A stretch of DNA of 64,000 nt from Brugia malayi (GCF_000002995.4 NW_025062475.1:14230687-14294686), one strand, 5' to 3'; counted from the stretch's first letter, positions 49,751 through 63,181 are shown. Made by a program: numbers and translations. The notes: generated by a model from the sequence alone, not told the origin.

Positions 49751-51254
49751 GAAAAACATTTTAAACAGATCTTAAGAAGTATTGAGAAATCCTAAAACTA
49801 TTTTTAAGAGAAAGCCAAACCAGAAAAACACTAAAAAACATAAAAGATTAAAAATGCATAAAACAAATGGTAACAAGTAACGCCAATGATCACAACAAAA
49901 TGAACCAAATATAGTTTATAATTAATGACAGATAAGTAATTCACAGGTTATTGAAATCAAAGTACCAGTGTAACGCGGAGAATAGCTAGCACAATCAAGT
50001 ATACACTGCGAAAAGTTTCGAAGAAAAGAAAAGGAAATTCTTAATTATTCAATTATTTAGCTAAGAAGCATGTTAACAAGAGCAGCGTCACAAATAAGTT
50101 TAGAAATTCAAGAATTTCTGCTGAATAACATCAGTTAAGTTGTCTATTTTTAAATGAAATTGCTTGAACTTACAGAGTCTTAAAAATTAAATAATTTATC
50201 TGTTAATTAACTTACTAAATCAGGATAAAATTATGAAAAAAAGCTCAGCAAACATAGCAGATTTTCCTCCTTTCTTTCTCACTTATATCATACAAACTGC
50301 AATTAACAATAAACAACGTCAACAACTGATAACAAACAGCGCCAACAATTAACAGCAAACAGCGCCACGGACAAACAAACTAGCCGAGATACTAACAAGT
50401 CCCGCATTCATGCTCATCGTTTTATGACAGCAAAATTTCATTGCAGCTAAATGTTCTTATCATTATCTCTTTATCATTATCAGTACTGCTTGACTACGAT
50501 TTGTTATGATCTACACAAATTATTTTTTATTTTTTCTCTCAATAAGTTAATCTTTCTTTCTTCTTTTTTTGCTGTTGTTAAGTGCTTTATTTATAGTTAT
50601 GAATATTTTATTATTGCATCATTAATATTTTATACGCTGCTATGAATTCAGGAAGAAATTTTCAATTTTCGATATGTTATGATATTTATATATTTAATAT
50701 AAGTGTTAAATGATGCAAAAATTATATGTATTACTCATTGAGCACTGATTTACACATTTATATGAAAAGGTTCGTAATTTATTTTTACATGAATTTACGT
50801 CTGAAAAAAATGCATTCTCAGAAATTTTTTAAGTAGAAAATTTGATTATTTTTTCAAATTTTAACAATTGACTTCTTTTTTTTTTCAAACATTATGCAGC
50901 ATTATTAAAAGCATAATTTATTTCATTTTTTTTTATAAAAAGTATCAACAACTCTTGGAGATTTTTTATCTTTTTCTGAGAAAATATCTAAACAAAGGTA
51001 ATCTTTTTTTTTTTTTTATGTCTGTCTGTCTTTTGATTATGGAATGTATTCATATAATTTAATATTTCAAAAATATTTAATTTTTTTTTTTTTAATATAC
51101 CTGATTTGAAATTGTAATTGTAGTGAAATTTTAAATTTGATGAAATGACAGTAATTGATAGTTTAGCAGCGATAAGAAAAGAAATTTAACATTTAATTTT
51201 TCATAAATAATACCAGAAGATTAATTCTTTGTAAGTCATGAAATCGTATTTTCT
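49751..51254. other. Upstream region of POLD2 / 3' flank of the next gene
   Basis: 1.5 kb without a supportable exon. The part at about 49860-50420 is less A+T-rich than average and carries the GCGCC motifs. The rest is T-rich. Confidence 0.5.
50334..50367 (-). promoter_or_regulatory. Two GGCGCTGTTT motifs, possible E2F-type sites
   Basis: The 11-mer AAACAGCGCCA occurs at 50334-50344 and 50357-50367. On the POLD2 coding strand this reads TGGCGCTGTTT, with TTGGCGC in the copy nearer POLD2, resembling E2F sites (TTTSSCGC). E2F control is well known for replication genes; function here is inference. Confidence 0.35.
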
Positions 51255-52638
51255 TCACGATGCTTTCGCTGCTTGAGACTCATTTGAACTTTCCTCAAGA
51301 TTAATGGAAACATTCACGGATGGAATTTTTTTGTCGGAAAGAAAAATGTGCGCAATAGCGGATGCCATACGCCCAATTGCATCAGCATTTTCGTCTGAAA
51401 GCTTATTATTATCATCAACCGTCATCATCATCAATCCTCATTATCATCAACCGTCGTCATCATCATCATCATCAAACCTCATTATCATCAATCCTCATTA
51501 TCACCATTATCATCAATCGTCATCATTATCATCATTATTATCATCATCAATCGTCATTATCGTTATTATCATCGTTATGATCATTATGAATCGTCATTGT
51601 TATGATTATGATCATCATGAATCATCATCATTATCAATCATTCCAACAAATCAGAGCAAAGATGTGTATAGAAGAATTTTACAATTCAAAGACGAACAAA
51701 AACTAATCACAATGAACTAAAAATAATATTATTTGTAGTCTGCAATTGATGTTTTCCCTTTAGAAAATAAATAAATATCTAGTTCATACCAAGACTTTCA
51801 GAAAGTGTATCGGTTCGAATGATTGTTCGTTCAATTGTTTTCGCACCAGGTCCAGCAAAAACTGTCACTTTATTCTGGAAAGTATTTAATGGATTGTCAT
51901 CACTGCTATGAAATTTGTAGCTAAAATTTATCAAATAATTTCATTGAATGAAATTTCATTATTAGAATTAAGTAATTGGATGATAATGAATGCTATTTTA
52001 TTGCTAAATAATTATAATTAGGAAATATTCTCTTCTTTATTATTCTTTTTTTGAGTTAAATAAATATTAAAATTATCACAGTTGAATATTAGAGAAGTGT
52101 TCTCTCTTTTCTTAAATCAAATATTAAAATCATTTGCGAATTGTTTTTCTCAATTCAAATATATTTTCATACTTTTCTTCCTTACTAGTTTTAGCTTTTG
52201 TTTTTGTTGGGATGAAAGAGACTAATAAATTGAAAATAAATTAAAACATACAGCTTTCTTCTTCACATTGATAAGTTCAGATGCATAAGCTGGATCAGCT
52301 TTATCCCATTCCACGTCCGAACACGTTGATAATGATTCGCCAAATTTTCTTTCTTCTACTTTTTGATCCTAAAATAAAGATACATGACAAAAATTTGCAC
52401 TAATTTGATAAGTTTTTTTTTAATAAATTAGAAAATTTAAGAAAAAATTTTCGAGATATTGTGACAAATTAATTTGTGATTTTGAAAAGAGAAGAAAAAA
52501 TGATAGAAAATAGAAAAAGAAAGTGAAAAAAATAAATTTGATATAATTATTAACTTTTTTAATTATGTGCTTCTTTTTAGTCTTTACATCTTCGTCCTTC
52601 AATTTTTTTTCGGAACTTTTCTTTTTTGGCGATGACAT
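51255..52638 (-). CDS. Unidentified 141-aa protein with Lys-rich N-terminus (4 exons)
   Basis: Exons in coding order: 52555-52638, 52252-52368, 51790-51874, 51255-51394, all GT-AG and phase-consistent, giving 141 aa. The protein starts with a Lys/Ser-rich segment (MSSPKKKSSEKKLKDED). It continues with an acidic stretch around CSDVEWDKADPAYASELI, then VTVFAGPGAKTIERTIIRTD, and a C-terminal SAIAHIFLSDKKIPSVNVSI with an acidic Ser-rich end. There is no signal peptide or membrane segment. The basic N-terminus could act in nuclear or nucleic-acid binding, but I know no matching family. A probable SL acceptor lies 13 bases before the ATG. The gene lies on the same strand as POLD2, 1.5 kb upstream of it. 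Confidence 0.75.
51408..51640. repeat. TCATCA-type trinucleotide array in intron
   Basis: ATCATCAACCGTC / ATCATCAATCCTC blocks recur with tracts of ATCATC, lying wholly inside intron 3 of the 141-aa-protein gene. Overlapping plus frames are repeat shadows. Confidence 0.8.
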
Positions 52639-52651
52639 TTTGCTATTATTA

Positions 52652-52653
52652 CT
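52652..52653 (-). promoter_or_regulatory. Probable spliced-leader acceptor for the 141-aa protein
   Basis: Minus strand CGCTTTACAG|TAATAATAGCAAA leads directly to the start codon at 52638. No upstream coding exon is seen. Confidence 0.5.
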
Positions 52654-52659
52654 GTAAAG

Positions 52660-55600
52660 CGATGATCAATGTAATATCAAAATATCTGAGATGAAAGGAT
52701 AACTCGACCGTTTGCTATTTTAAAACTACACTACACTACACTAACATTTCAATATATCAACAATTTAAATTCATTCTAATATACATATATATCAATTATT
52801 TTCATCCATTTATGTTTTCATGTATTTTTCGTATTTTTTATTCTTTAATATTTAAAAAATTTCATTTTCATGCCATTTCATTATTTTAATTTCCAGTTGT
52901 AAACATTAATTTTAGTTTTATTTTTGAATTAATTTTAATCATACAAATCTAAGTAAATACAAAATAAGTTTTTGTATGTTTTTTTTTTCCAAAATGAAAT
53001 TATAATTTCTACATTTTCAATTTATCGACAAAACTGTGAAAGACTGACATCAATTTAGAATTTTATTTTCTTTATGTCTGAATATACAATACGACTTTTA
53101 ATTTTATTGGAATTTTAATTGAAGTGATTAGTCTGAAGTACCAAATATTTGAAATTATTTTCAATTACTTTTCTATTAATATACTTATAATCTTGGATGA
53201 TGCATAAAATATAATCGTATCATCAGACAAAAAGAAAAAAGGAAAATCATTGTTTTATAATTATTATCATCTATTTGATTAATTAATTAATTAATTTGTT
53301 TTATTTTTTACTTTCTTTTTTATTTATTGTTATTCTATTTTTAAATTTTAGACATTTTTTAACAAACAAACAAAGAGACAATGTGATAAATTATGTTTCA
53401 TTGGCTAACATAAACTGATTCTACAAACTTTTCACAAAAAAGATTGATGGAAAAAGCAAAAAAAAAAAAAAATTTTTCCCTATTTTCTTATTTGGATATC
53501 AATCTGTGTTCAAAGTTTAACAAATTTTGTTTTTAATATTTTCCTCTTATATCCATTTCTTGTGCTACTTTTTTTTTTTTCTCATTTAAAATTTTTAAAT
53601 AATCACAACTGGTAGAGTCAGATCGTGTGTGTTTCTGTGACAAATTAAAATCCGGCACAAATCAGGTGGTTGTCACATGATGTGTTGAAATTTCTACGTA
53701 GTAAACAAACATATTCAATAATTTTGACTTATTTAAAATCTCAAAAAAAAAACAACAGATATAATTTTATAATTTTTATAAAAATAAATTCTAAAATTCA
53801 CAATTCGTATTCGTACCAAAATTTTGTATTCTACAACAAATTTTTAATAAATCACAGAAATTTTTTTAGTATTATTGTTTGAGTAATTTAGTTAAACAGA
53901 ATAATTTTAATTCTATTAATCCATTTTTATCGATTGCTCAATAAATTATAATTTTGAAAAAAACAACGAACTTTTTTTTTTTTAAAAAAAAAAGTGAGCT
54001 CAAAATGTTGAATTTAACTTTTGCATTAAATATTTTTGTTATTTTTATTCTCTTTTTTTTTTTTTTTTTTTTGTTTTGTTTGTTTGCTACTTTTGCACAT
54101 AACTTTAAATCATTTAAGCACTTAGAATGATTAACTTACTCCAAAAAATGATTCATTTCTATCAAATTACTACTATTTCACTCTCAAAATTTTATCTCAA
54201 ATTAATGATCCGCAATAGAAGAAAAAGGAAAAAGAAAATAATGGAAATTTGAATTTGATTTATTGCTTTGTGGAAAGTGTGTTAAAAATAAAATTTTTAA
54301 TCAATTTATTTATTTTCATCTTAACGATAAACAAGAAAGTATTTAGCTTTTCATTTTCATTCTGCATTTTAAGACAAAAAATGCTTCTCTTTCTCATCTA
54401 AAATACTACTTTTCATTTTATACTAAATACGACTTTTGCATAAATTTAATATTTCAAATAAAAATTTCCATTTTTTTTTTTTTTTTTTAGTCAATCTTTG
54501 AAATTATTTATACTTTTTTGCATATTTTATTATTAAATTATTCATATTTATTCTTTTTTTTTTCATTTTTTCACATTTTTGTTTATTAATTGAATGTCAC
54601 ACTTTTTTTTTTTTTTCATATATTTGATAAAAATTAAAAATTTTGTGTTATCGCAGATAGAAATGATTTATTTCATTCCTTTAGCTCATTTTTCTTTTTT
54701 GTAATATTTCCTCATTGTATATATTTAATAACTAATTTGAATTTCTAAAACTAAATTGGAATAAAAATTTGTAGACAAAGAAATAAATACTTTTTTTTTT
54801 CTACATCAAATTAAATAACAATTTTGACATTATAACTGATTTATAACTTAAAAAAGTAATACATCAATAAAGTATACATTGTTTTTTAAATACTACAATA
54901 ATTCTTAGTTATTGTATTAGAAATACAATAATTTTTAAAGTTATTGTATTATCATTTAAATAAACAAACTATGAAAATAATTTATTCTTTCACATTTTCT
55001 TTCTTTTTTTGCCAATCTTTTAAAAGAAAGAAATTTTCTTTTATTCTTTTTAAAACATATCAAAACTTATAGCTTTGAACTAATAAACATCCCAGGAGAC
55101 TATTACAACAAAGTTTTTTCAAATTTTTCAAATAAAAAAAAAATTTCATAGATAATTTGACATTGTGGCATTTTTCATTTTTCTTTTTTCTTTTTTTTTT
55201 TTTTTTTTTTTTTGTATATTGGCTTTTTTGATTGTTTTAAGAAGAAATTGTATTCACATCATTTTACAAAACAAATAATTCAATAATTTAAGAATTATAT
55301 TAGTTGCAGATATAATTTATGCTTTCCTAGATTTGTCTTTTCTTGTTTTAAATTTATTTCATTTAAAAATTCAAATTAAAAGTTTTATAAAATAAAGCAA
55401 ATACTTGTTAGCATTCTCGAAATGAAAATGAAGATTAAATGTTTCATTCGTATTAAATGTTTAAATATTATCAATGAATTAGAAGTGATATTTACAAAAT
55501 GGTTGCATTAATTTTTGTTGTAAAACTAATTAATTAATTATTATAATTTAGAGGTAAGCAACGTAATGTGTTTGAAATGAAACACAACGAATAAAATTGG

Positions 55601-55680
55601 CAATTTCAAATAAATTTTGCATTTACTAAAAATTGCTGTTTTCATTTCAATTTTTATAATAAAAATTCAACTAATTATTG
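52660..55680. other. AT-rich intergenic DNA
   Basis: Long T-rich tracts dominate and nothing is firmly coding. A 23-codon open stretch at about 53605-53676 (+), ending near a CAG|GTGG donor-like site, is the only piece with non-AT codon use, and it is too short to call. Confidence 0.45.
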
Positions 55681-55796
55681 TTTACTGAAATAAAAAAAAA
55701 AAAGCTAAAATAATTTTCGAATTAATTCATATTATTATTATTATTATTGCCGCTACAAAATTAAATGTTGTACGTACTGAATTAGATTTAATCGAA

Positions 55797-57625
55797 ATGC
55801 TATCATATGCTAATAAGCCGAGGTCAAAGGTATGTTTTCAATAATAATTTCATTTCTTTTCTTTCAAAAGAAAAAATAAAAAATAAAAATTTCTTTCTTA
55901 AACTTTTATTGTCAAACATCATTTCTGTTCCAAATAATTTCAAATTTTTGTTGTCTTTTTTTTTTTTCCAACAAAATTAGTTCTTATTTCTAAGAGAAAA
56001 TCAATTTAACTGCATATAAATATATTGAAAATTGAATTAAAATAATAAAAATATGAGAGAATTTTTTGAAAGATTTAAAAGAAAGCAAATGTTGAACAAA
56101 TAGTGTGATATTTAAATAAATTAACATATATAAATGTAAAAAGAAGAAAAAATAGAAAAGAATTCTTTTACTGAAATAAAAAGTTTTGAGAAAAAGTTTA
56201 AAAAAATTCAAAAAAAAAAAAAACAATTTTTATTTTTTTTTCTCGAAAACACTTCTCATTTTCTTTCAAAAAATAAGAAATAAAAATAAAAAATTGGTTC
56301 TTTCTTTCTTTCTTTTTTTTTTTTTTTTTTTTTTTTTTTTGGAGACATAAGTAAAAGTTTATGTAATAAAATTATATTATAATTTTAGCAAAGTGATATT
56401 CGAAATGAATTAAATGAGATTAAAATGATTTGTGCACATCATAAAGCATTATGTCAAAGTTTCATGCAGTGGAAAGTTGACATTGATGAAGTAAGTAAAT
56501 ATAGAAATTGAAATGTAATAATTCTTATTTATTACTTATTAGATGCAAATTTTAATTGTTTTAAATTGATTAAACTAAATTTAAGTTTCAAATTATTTAT
56601 CAATTACATTAATAAATTACTTGTGTTCGTTCAAATCAGCTTATTTGAGAACGGAAATTAACTGTATGATTTTATGAATTTTTGTAAAATTTCAAATTTA
56701 AAAGAAAAAAGATTAAGTCAACAAATTTAAAATTTAATTTAAAAATACTCCATAGCATATATATTTAAGTATTTCTTTTTCGTCTAACTTTGAGTTATCT
56801 TTGAATGATATAATTACAGAATGATGCGCAATTGAAAATTTTAAATGAAGCAGCTATGTCACTTCGTAAACGGCATGAAAACATTGTGGCGCAGTTGTCC
56901 AATGGACCAGGTAATGTGCTGCTGTATGTTGGACAAATTAAAAAATCAAAATTTTAGGCTATCTTTAATTATGATTAATTAATTAATTAAGCGCATTAGA
57001 AATGATAGATGTGTTACATTTCTATGATATCCTTTCTTACTTTCTTTCTTTTTTTTTTTCTACAAATTAATTTGAAATTTGTCTCTTTTTTTTTTTCTAG
57101 TAGATGGTAAAACAGTGATACAGTTAGAAAATGAAATTAGAAAAATCGAAGCACAGGTAAATATGTGGATACGAGAATTAGCTGAAATTAATAAAGCACG
57201 AACTAAACTTGAGGTATTTCCAGTATTTCTTATTTAATAAAAGTGAGGAATTTTTTTTAAATTTTTAAAAGTATTATTAAAAAATATTTATTATTTCCTT
57301 TAATCGTATTTTTGAAATTTTTTTTTTTAGCAAATTTTTGTCAATCAGAAGAGTAAGATTAAATTTCATTTCTAAACTCTCTTTAATCATCTATTTTGTT
57401 CTTTTTTTTTTTTTTTCAAAATTTGTTTCAAAAATAATTAATTCAAATTTTCAGATAGAGTTTGTATATCTACGATCAAATATACGCTTGAATACGGTAA
57501 ATATTGAAGTGGCAAACGTGGATATTAATCGAATTGAATTAAATCATCGCCAAATGTGGAACAATTTCTTGTATAATAATGATAACAATGATAACGAGCT
57601 TATCAGTAATGATAATAATAACTAA
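55797..57625 (+). CDS. Unidentified coiled-coil protein (5' end uncertain)
   Basis: Exons with clean GT-AG borders: (55797 or earlier)-55829, 56389-56490, 56820-56910, 57101-57213, 57455-57625. The joined product is Glu/Lys/Asn/Leu-rich with heptad-like spacing (RNELNEIKMICAHHKALCQ, LRKRHENIVAQL, ENEIRKIEAQVNMWIREL) and a C-terminal Asn/Asp-rich tail. A cytoskeletal or scaffold coiled coil is plausible, but no family is recognised. The frame of the first exon stays open upstream to 55689 without an ATG and with helix-like residues (VVRTELDLIE). Either an upstream exon exists or ATG 55797 starts the protein. An extra small exon (57331-57352) is flanked by splice signals but shifts the frame. 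Confidence 0.6.
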
Positions 57626-58532
57626 TTAATCTATTTCCAATTAATTGTTGCTTTCATCATATACAATTTGAATAATAATAATTTGCTGATAATTACTCGA
57701 AAAAAAAAACTAAAAATGATTTTTTCTCATATAAGAAAACAATTAATTTCATTTTTCAACTAATTTGAATTTCCAATTTTCTAACAAACTTTTGTCTATT
57801 CTAATTCAATTAGAAATTTTTCATAATGTAGGAAAAGAATTAAAGTGTTTAAGAAAAGAAATTTCAGCTATTTTGAATGCTACATTAAATGATAATTGAT
57901 AATCGTTTGAAGTTGAAACTGATAAAAATTTGCTGAAAAGAAGCTTTTTTAAAATTTGCCTTTTGCTTAATTATATTTATCATATCTCTGAAAGATTTGC
58001 TATATTTTTTTTTCCTTGTATAATAATTAATTTTGCTTTATATTAATTACTCTTTTTTTTCATCTTTAACATTTTTTTTTTTTTTTTGTAAAATGTCAAC
58101 GAATAAAACTCATTTATCAATAATTGATTAATTAATTGCTTTTAAAATTACAGCAATAAAATTTCATTATCACGATTGAAATTATGAAGATGAAAAAAAA
58201 AGGATTACCGTGCAATAATTTTTTTTAATTTTTTTTTTAAAAAAAAAAAAACTATAATTTGGTTCATTTACTATTTACACACATATATAATGTATGTATA
58301 ACAACTCCTTATCTTCTCAATTATTTCTAAAATTATTATAAAAATTTCACTAATCAATTACAAAAAAAAATCATTAATTATTCATAAAATACAAATAAAT
58401 GAGAAAGAAGAAAAGGAAGAGAGTAAATAAAATTTAATCAAATAATTATACAAATATATAATATATACATTTGTAAATTTAATTAAAAATTTAACTAAAT
58501 TAAATCATTTTCATATATTATCAATATTAAAA
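57626..58532. other. Convergent 3' region between coiled-coil and EB-module genes
   Basis: The two genes end tail-to-tail. The gap is AT-rich with several poly-A/T runs and AATAAA-like hexamers on both strands. No exon is seen. Confidence 0.6.
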
Positions 58533-61500
58533 TTAATTTTTTCTACAAGCATTACGAATGTTATAATAACCAATTGGACATTTACATATTTGTCGTGAAC
58601 AAATCGAATAACCCATACATTGAATTGTAAACAAACAAAATTGTCCAATTTCAACTAATGCATAACAAACATTATTGAAAGTATAAACAGTTGACAATGG
58701 ACATTTTATTGTTGACGGTAAACATTCACTGCCAGTAAATATCGTACCATTATTACATTGACACGTTCGAATATTTAAATTATTCAAACTTCCTCCTCCG
58801 ATCATACAATTTGATGATTCTGTAAATTTTTTTCTTTTTTTTTTTGCATTTTAATTTAAAATCTTTATTAAAAAATTTATTAATTTAAAAAATATATGCA
58901 AAGTTTAATTAATGTTTAGCACGATAAAAACAATATTAATATTGCAAAAATTAATATGTAAAATTTACAAAAAAAAAAAAAAAAAATTGTGTATGAAAGA
59001 TAGTAAAAAGTGAAAATATTTAATTTAAATTGTTAATTGGAAATTTTATTTCATTAAATTATTTAAAAATGAGAAAAAAAAAATTTCTTATAAATTTATA
59101 TTATAGTTCGTATTCGATCAAAGATTAAATATTTTACATTGAATAGTTTATAAACATTTTTTGTGTTTGGAAAAAAAAAAATGTCAAAAATTTGATTCAT
59201 AATTAAATTTTCTCAATTCAAAAATTTTTAGAGAATATAAAACTTTCTTTTATTTAATTTTTTAATTCATAAAATTTAGATATGTAAAAATAAAAATAAA
59301 AAAATAGCAAAACAAACCAATGCATTGAGAATTATCTTGGCAAGTCATTCCAATAGAAACAGTATCAAGACATGAATCATTAATTGAAATCTGATATGGT
59401 TGACAATTTGAATTGATAATACAGGTGTCATTTGAGTTAATTGTACCTGGTGGACATATGCATCTATCTGCTTGACAAATAGCATTCATTTCACATTGCT
59501 CCGTGTAATAGCAAAATTCACCAATTTTTGCCTGAATTTAATTTAGCTACTGCTATTATTAATTAATTAATTCGATTATCTAAGTTTTTCTAAAGTTATC
59601 AATTTATCAAATTAATTTTAATTGTATAACTTAAATAACAATATTACATATATTCGAATTTTTTAAATTAGGATGAAAAAAAAAAGAAAGATTTTAGAAA
59701 AATATATATGTGAAAAATTTTCTAGCAAACATAAATTTTATACTTACGATAAATGATTGATCCAACTTTTTTTTTTGTTTTCATTGTTTTATTAAAAATT
59801 CTATGATTGTTAACAAAAAAAAAAAAAAAAAAAAAAAAAAAAGGAAAATAATTTTAAAAAAACCAATAACTTGAATTTCTTCTTTTTCTTTTTAATTTAA
59901 ATTAAAAATAAAATATACCAATTTAAAACATATTCCATTAATTTTAATTTCATTACTATTGCAATGTTCCTTAAAGCATAATCCATCACGTATGATTGTA
60001 TCATTAGCACATTGACATATATTGTTGACACATTTGGAATAGCCTTGACACTGTCGTGTAAACTGACATTGCTGTCCAATATAGGCTATATCCCAGCAAT
60101 TTTCATTTATAAGTAATTGGCTAGTAGGACATAAGCCAGATGATATACAGATGTTATTTTGTGCTACAGTACCTGGTGGACAGGTACAAATGCTATTTTG
60201 ACAAGTTGAAATTGATACGCATTGCTTAGTAAATTGACAATATTGTCCAATATTAATTTTTGGATAGCATTGTCCATCAATTTGAATTTCATTCCTCAAA
60301 CAATGCTTCACATTTTCACATCGATCATTTTGCGCAATTGTACCATTTGGACAGATGCAATAATTATTGTAACAAATGGCATTACCTAAGCAAATAGCTG
60401 TATCGATGCAATATTGGCCAATTTTAGCAAACTCATAGCAATGACCATTTATTAAAATCTAAAAAAAAAATTTTGATTATATATTAAAAGTTTGAGAAGG
60501 AAAAAAAAAAGAAAGAAAAAAGTAATCATTTGAGTATATGCATTTACCTTAATTGAAAAAATGAATGATTGGTTTTTATGCAAAAATAAATAATTAATAA
60601 AAATGAAAAAAAAAAAAAAGAATTTTTATATGTTCAAGATTAAGCTGATTTTTTCAATTTTCTATTTTGATTTCAGTTGTATTAGTTAATTTTTATTTTG
60701 TAAATTAGAAGACAAAAAAAAAAAAAAAAAAAACGTAACACTTTGAATTAATTATTGAATGATGGAATTATCATATCATACCTGATTATCAGGGCATTTC
60801 GCTGAAGGTCTAAAATGATCTCGAATACAATATTTTTTCACTTCAATATAACCATTTGAACATATGCATTTACCTTAATTGAGAAAAAACTGTAAAAATT
60901 TTATAGAAATAATACATAATATTATTTGAATGATAAAATTTAATTGAAATAATGAAAAAAAAAAATAAAAAATTGTTTTAATTATAATATAATTATTAAT
61001 TTATATGCAAGTAAATAATAAAATGCAAAACAATAAATCATAAACGATATAAAAAAATTTATGTTTAGTCAAATAAATCTCTTTACTTTTTATGTTTATG
61101 CTTACTTTTTTTTTTCTGCTTTTGTTAAAGAAATTATAAAATTAACTTTAATTGAAATGAAATTATTAAAAATTTTTTAATGCAATCCAAAATTTAATTT
61201 AATATTTTGATTTAAATTTACCAGCATGACATATTGAAGCTGCTGCAATACATTGCATATTATTAATGCATTCTTCACCTGGTATTGCTAAATCTAAGCA
61301 TTTACCATTAATATAAATTTGATATGTATCACAATTTTTAGTTTTATTACGTCGAATGCAATATCTGAAAATAATGAAAATAAATAAATAAATAAATGAC
61401 AAGTCATAAAATTCATAAAATTACATTAAAATTGATTTGAAAAGTGATAAAATTATATTCATAAAATATATTAAAATTGATTATATCAATTATTTTTTTT

Positions 61501-63179
61501 TTTTGTGATTAATGAATGAAATTAAATTTAACTATTTCATTAACCTAGAAAGAAGTTCAGTATCATTGGTACATCTACAATATCCATTTATGCAAAGTGA
61601 TTCATCTAAGCATTGCTCATTAGCTAAGCATGACGTACCTGGAACACGTCTTCTGATACATCGTCCATTTACCTGAAAAAAAAAAAAAAAGAAAATGTAA
61701 AATATTATCATCAATGACATAAATTTATGAAATTTTAGACTTTATTATCAATTGGTACAAAATAAATATAATTGTTACACAATTAATTTTACTGAAATTT
61801 TTATTGTTATTGTCATAATTGTGCAAATAAATGTTACATAATTTAAAATTGAGGTATAATTAAATTAATCATAAAATAATGAAAGTTGTTTATAATGTAG
61901 CATAGTAAAAAAATTTTAAACAAATTGCAACACATATACAAATTCAAATTGACATTAAATATTTTTTTAATAATAATAATAAAAAATTTCGAATATTTGA
62001 ATTTCAAATATTTTTTTTTCCTTTTTTTTAGAAATAAAGTATTTGTAATAATTCTGATTAACTTCTTATACAATAATAAGCCTATTACTTACTAATAATT
62101 CAATAAGTTTTTTATTATTATTAAATTTTAAAGTTATTCAAATTGTATATGTGATTCTTATAAATGGTATTATTGAGTGACTTAAAAAAAAAAAAAAAAA
62201 AAAACATAATAATAAAATGAAACTATCAATTTTCATCGTCTCATCCTTTCATATTATTTTTTTTTCTAATTAACAAAATTTATTCTTTTAATTATTCATC
62301 ATTAATCTCATTTTAAAATTTGTAAGCAAATATGAAAATTAATAATAAATGAAATTTTAATAATAACCAACCAAAACTTCGACATCCTTGCAATAAATGA
62401 TTTGAGAAGGTTGACAGTGACCATTTATTGCCTATTTACATATTAATTATAATATTTTAATTGTTTTTTTTTTTTAATATTAAAAAAATAGAAATTGTCG
62501 AGAAAGGATAAATTGGTAAAATTGCATAAAATAAATGCATTTTTAAAAATTATCTTTTAGATTTTTTTTTTTATATATTTTTTATACAAAAGACCAAAAA
62601 TTTGTGTTGTAAATAAACAATAACTAATTGTTTGTTGTGTTGTAAATAAAAAAGACAATAACTAATTTATTTAAATTAGTTATTAATAAACATACCATCA
62701 TTCCAACTGGACAAACACATCGAGCTGCATAATTGCATATAGCATTATTGGGACATTGTTCATTTACAAAACATAATTCATTGAGTGTAACTCGTTTGAA
62801 ACAACGATTATTCAATAATATCTGTTAATTTCAAATAATCTTTGAAAATAATTTAATTTAAAATAACATTATAAAAATTTAGCTATTCTAATATATATTT
62901 AAAGTATATTTATTTTGTAAAATAAAAACTTATTTTCTTCCTTTTTTTTTTTCAGAATAATTTGAACAAAAATATTTTATGAATGGAAAAAATAAAACTA
63001 CAAGTTACTTCATCTTGATTACATAAGACAGATCCAGTACAGTATCCATTAATATTTGTAGTACCCTGTGGACAGTTACAGTAGCCATCTGTACAAATAG
63101 ACCCACTGAGACATTGCAAATCATAAATACATTGATCACCTGGTTTTGTGATCTCCACACAACTATTATTAACGTATAC
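58533..63179 (-). CDS. EB-module cysteine-rich protein, C-terminal part (5' end outside window)
   Basis: Nine minus-strand exons join in one frame of 586 aa plus stop: 63009-63179, 62696-62821, 62372-62431, 61545-61672, 61222-61364, 60782-60873, 59919-60458, 59318-59531, 58533-58819. The product consists of about ten repeats of the form INGxC...IGxxCxxxxQC...SxCxxxxCxCPxGT...C, the EB module of nematode secreted or extracellular proteins. Examples are KIGQYC, NIGQYCQFTKQC and YIGQQCQFTRQC. Several NGT/NDT/NDS sites suit N-glycosylation in the secretory pathway. No membrane segment follows the last module (ends NACRKN), so this end is probably extracellular and soluble. The signal peptide must lie upstream, past the TTA array. 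Partner and function are unknown; EB modules are often compared with protease-inhibitor-like folds. Confidence 0.88.
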
Positions 63180-63181
63180 CT

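Noticed and set aside
53600..53882. Short plus frames ending near a CAG|GTGG donor-like site, as possible upstream exons of the coiled-coil gene
   Set aside because: Only about 23 codons with reasonable composition, no acceptor, and phase cannot be tied to the downstream exons.
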